Source: FEN-1219 sp037445815 (GTDB taxonomy: Bacteria; Pseudomonadota; Gammaproteobacteria; Steroidobacterales; Rariloculaceae). From it: 16,513 nt of DNA. A program made the position numbers and the translations under genes. This document shows positions 16,104 through 16,513 of the stretch, one piece after another. The notes below the pieces were generated by a model. That model was not told the origin of the DNA, ran no database searches, and saw only the letters and a program-made list of their open reading frames with translations. How positions within the stretch are numbered: the stretch's first letter is position 1; each line of letters opens with the position of its first letter. Where the stretch lies: NCBI GenBank assembly GCA_037445815.1, contig JBBIJV010000063.1, forward strand, positions 1 through 16,513. The letters are read 5' to 3'.

Positions 16104-16513
16104 ATGCAGCTCGGCGTCGCTCGCCGCGTGGAACGCTGGGCCGCGTCCTGGGCGCGGCGGCGCCAAGGGGGCGACGCTCACGCCGTCCTGCTCAAGCGGC
16201 GGCGCCTCTATATCGTGCCGACGAAGTTCGGCCTCGTCTTCGGGCTCATGGTATTCGCGATGCTGCTCGGCTCGCTGAACTACAACGCAAGCTTGGGTTT
16301 CGTGCTGACGTTCCTGCTGACGGGCGTGGGCCTGGTCGCGATGCACCACTGCCACAACAACTTGCTGGGGGCGACGATCAAGTTCCTCGGCGCGGCGCCC
16401 GTCTTCGCCGGGCAGCGCGCCGAGTTTCGAATCGCCGTCGGCAACGATAGCGTCGCGCCGCGCTTCGAGATCGAGCTCGGCTTCCCTGAGCACACCGCGG
16501 CGCCCGTCGACGT
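16104..16513 (+). CDS. DUF58 protein, 3' end outside the window
   Basis: 136 codons visible before the right edge. An N-terminal cytoplasmic basic stretch (LLKRRRLYIVPTKFGL, about 29-44) precedes two membrane helices (about 45-60 and 65-83), then a beta-rich domain begins (KFLGAAPVFAGQRAEFRIAV). This matches the DUF58 start, whose later part carries a VWA-like domain with the family signature, not visible here. DUF58 follows MoxR in most such clusters and is presumed to be its partner in cell-envelope or stress functions. The ATG at 16104 lacks a clear ribosome site and may be translated by coupling to moxR. Confidence 0.88.
   Translation, partial: MQLGVARRVERWAASWARRRQGGDAHAVLLKRRRLYIVPTKFGLVFGLMVFAMLLGSLNYNASLGFVLTFLLTGVGLVAMHHCHNNLLGATIKFLGAAPVFAGQRAEFRIAVGNDSVAPRFEIELGFPEHTAAPVD

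Overview
The window looks like chromosomal DNA of a GC-rich proteobacterium (roughly two-thirds G+C by eye). It is most likely a gammaproteobacterium, because divergent lptFG and pepA-holC-valS is the classic gammaproteobacterial arrangement and PepA and ValS align closely with the E. coli proteins from memory. A DUF6152-type exported protein, a large TonB-dependent receptor and a TPR-sulfotransferase suggest the Steroidobacterales/Woeseiales side of the class, but that placement is inference. No phage, IS element, CRISPR array or plasmid function is visible.

Layout. (1) 1-1306, minus: 5' part of pcnB, running off the left edge. (2) 1307-1684: no protein gene. It holds tRNA-Glu(CTC) divergent from pcnB, a strong hairpin just behind the tRNA, and a good intrinsic terminator with a possible short RNA in front of it. 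(3) 1685-2047, minus: small exported DUF6152-like protein. (4) 2048-2307: non-coding, with several inverted repeats and outward-facing promoter-like elements. (5) 2308-2942, plus: a two-gene unit with a 4-base ATGA overlap, a degenerate GIY-YIG-like protein followed by a mini GNAT acetyltransferase. (6) 3097-7636, plus: TonB-dependent receptor, TPR-sulfotransferase (11-base overlap) and an RDD membrane protein. (7) 7633-9791, minus: lptF and lptG, overlapping by ATGA; lptG ends against the RDD gene through one shared CTAG. (8) 9949-14968, plus: pepA, holC, a 101-residue helical protein and valS, tightly packed with overlaps or a 4-base gap. (9) 15123-16513, plus: MoxR-type AAA+ ATPase and the start of a DUF58 protein, cut by the right edge.

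How the genes work together. LptF and LptG form the membrane part of the ABC machine that extracts LPS for transport to the outer membrane. PepA, HolC and ValS are housekeeping functions linked by position rather than pathway. The receptor and the cytoplasmic sulfotransferase overlap and are probably co-transcribed, so they may share a substrate or regulation. MoxR with DUF58 is the usual start of a MoxR/DUF58 cluster that often continues with transglutaminase or VWA-domain genes.

No wholly new multi-gene system can be demonstrated. The least explained items are the degenerate GIY-YIG/GNAT pair, the receptor/TPR-sulfotransferase pair, the putative small RNA at 1558-1649 and the small protein between holC and valS.
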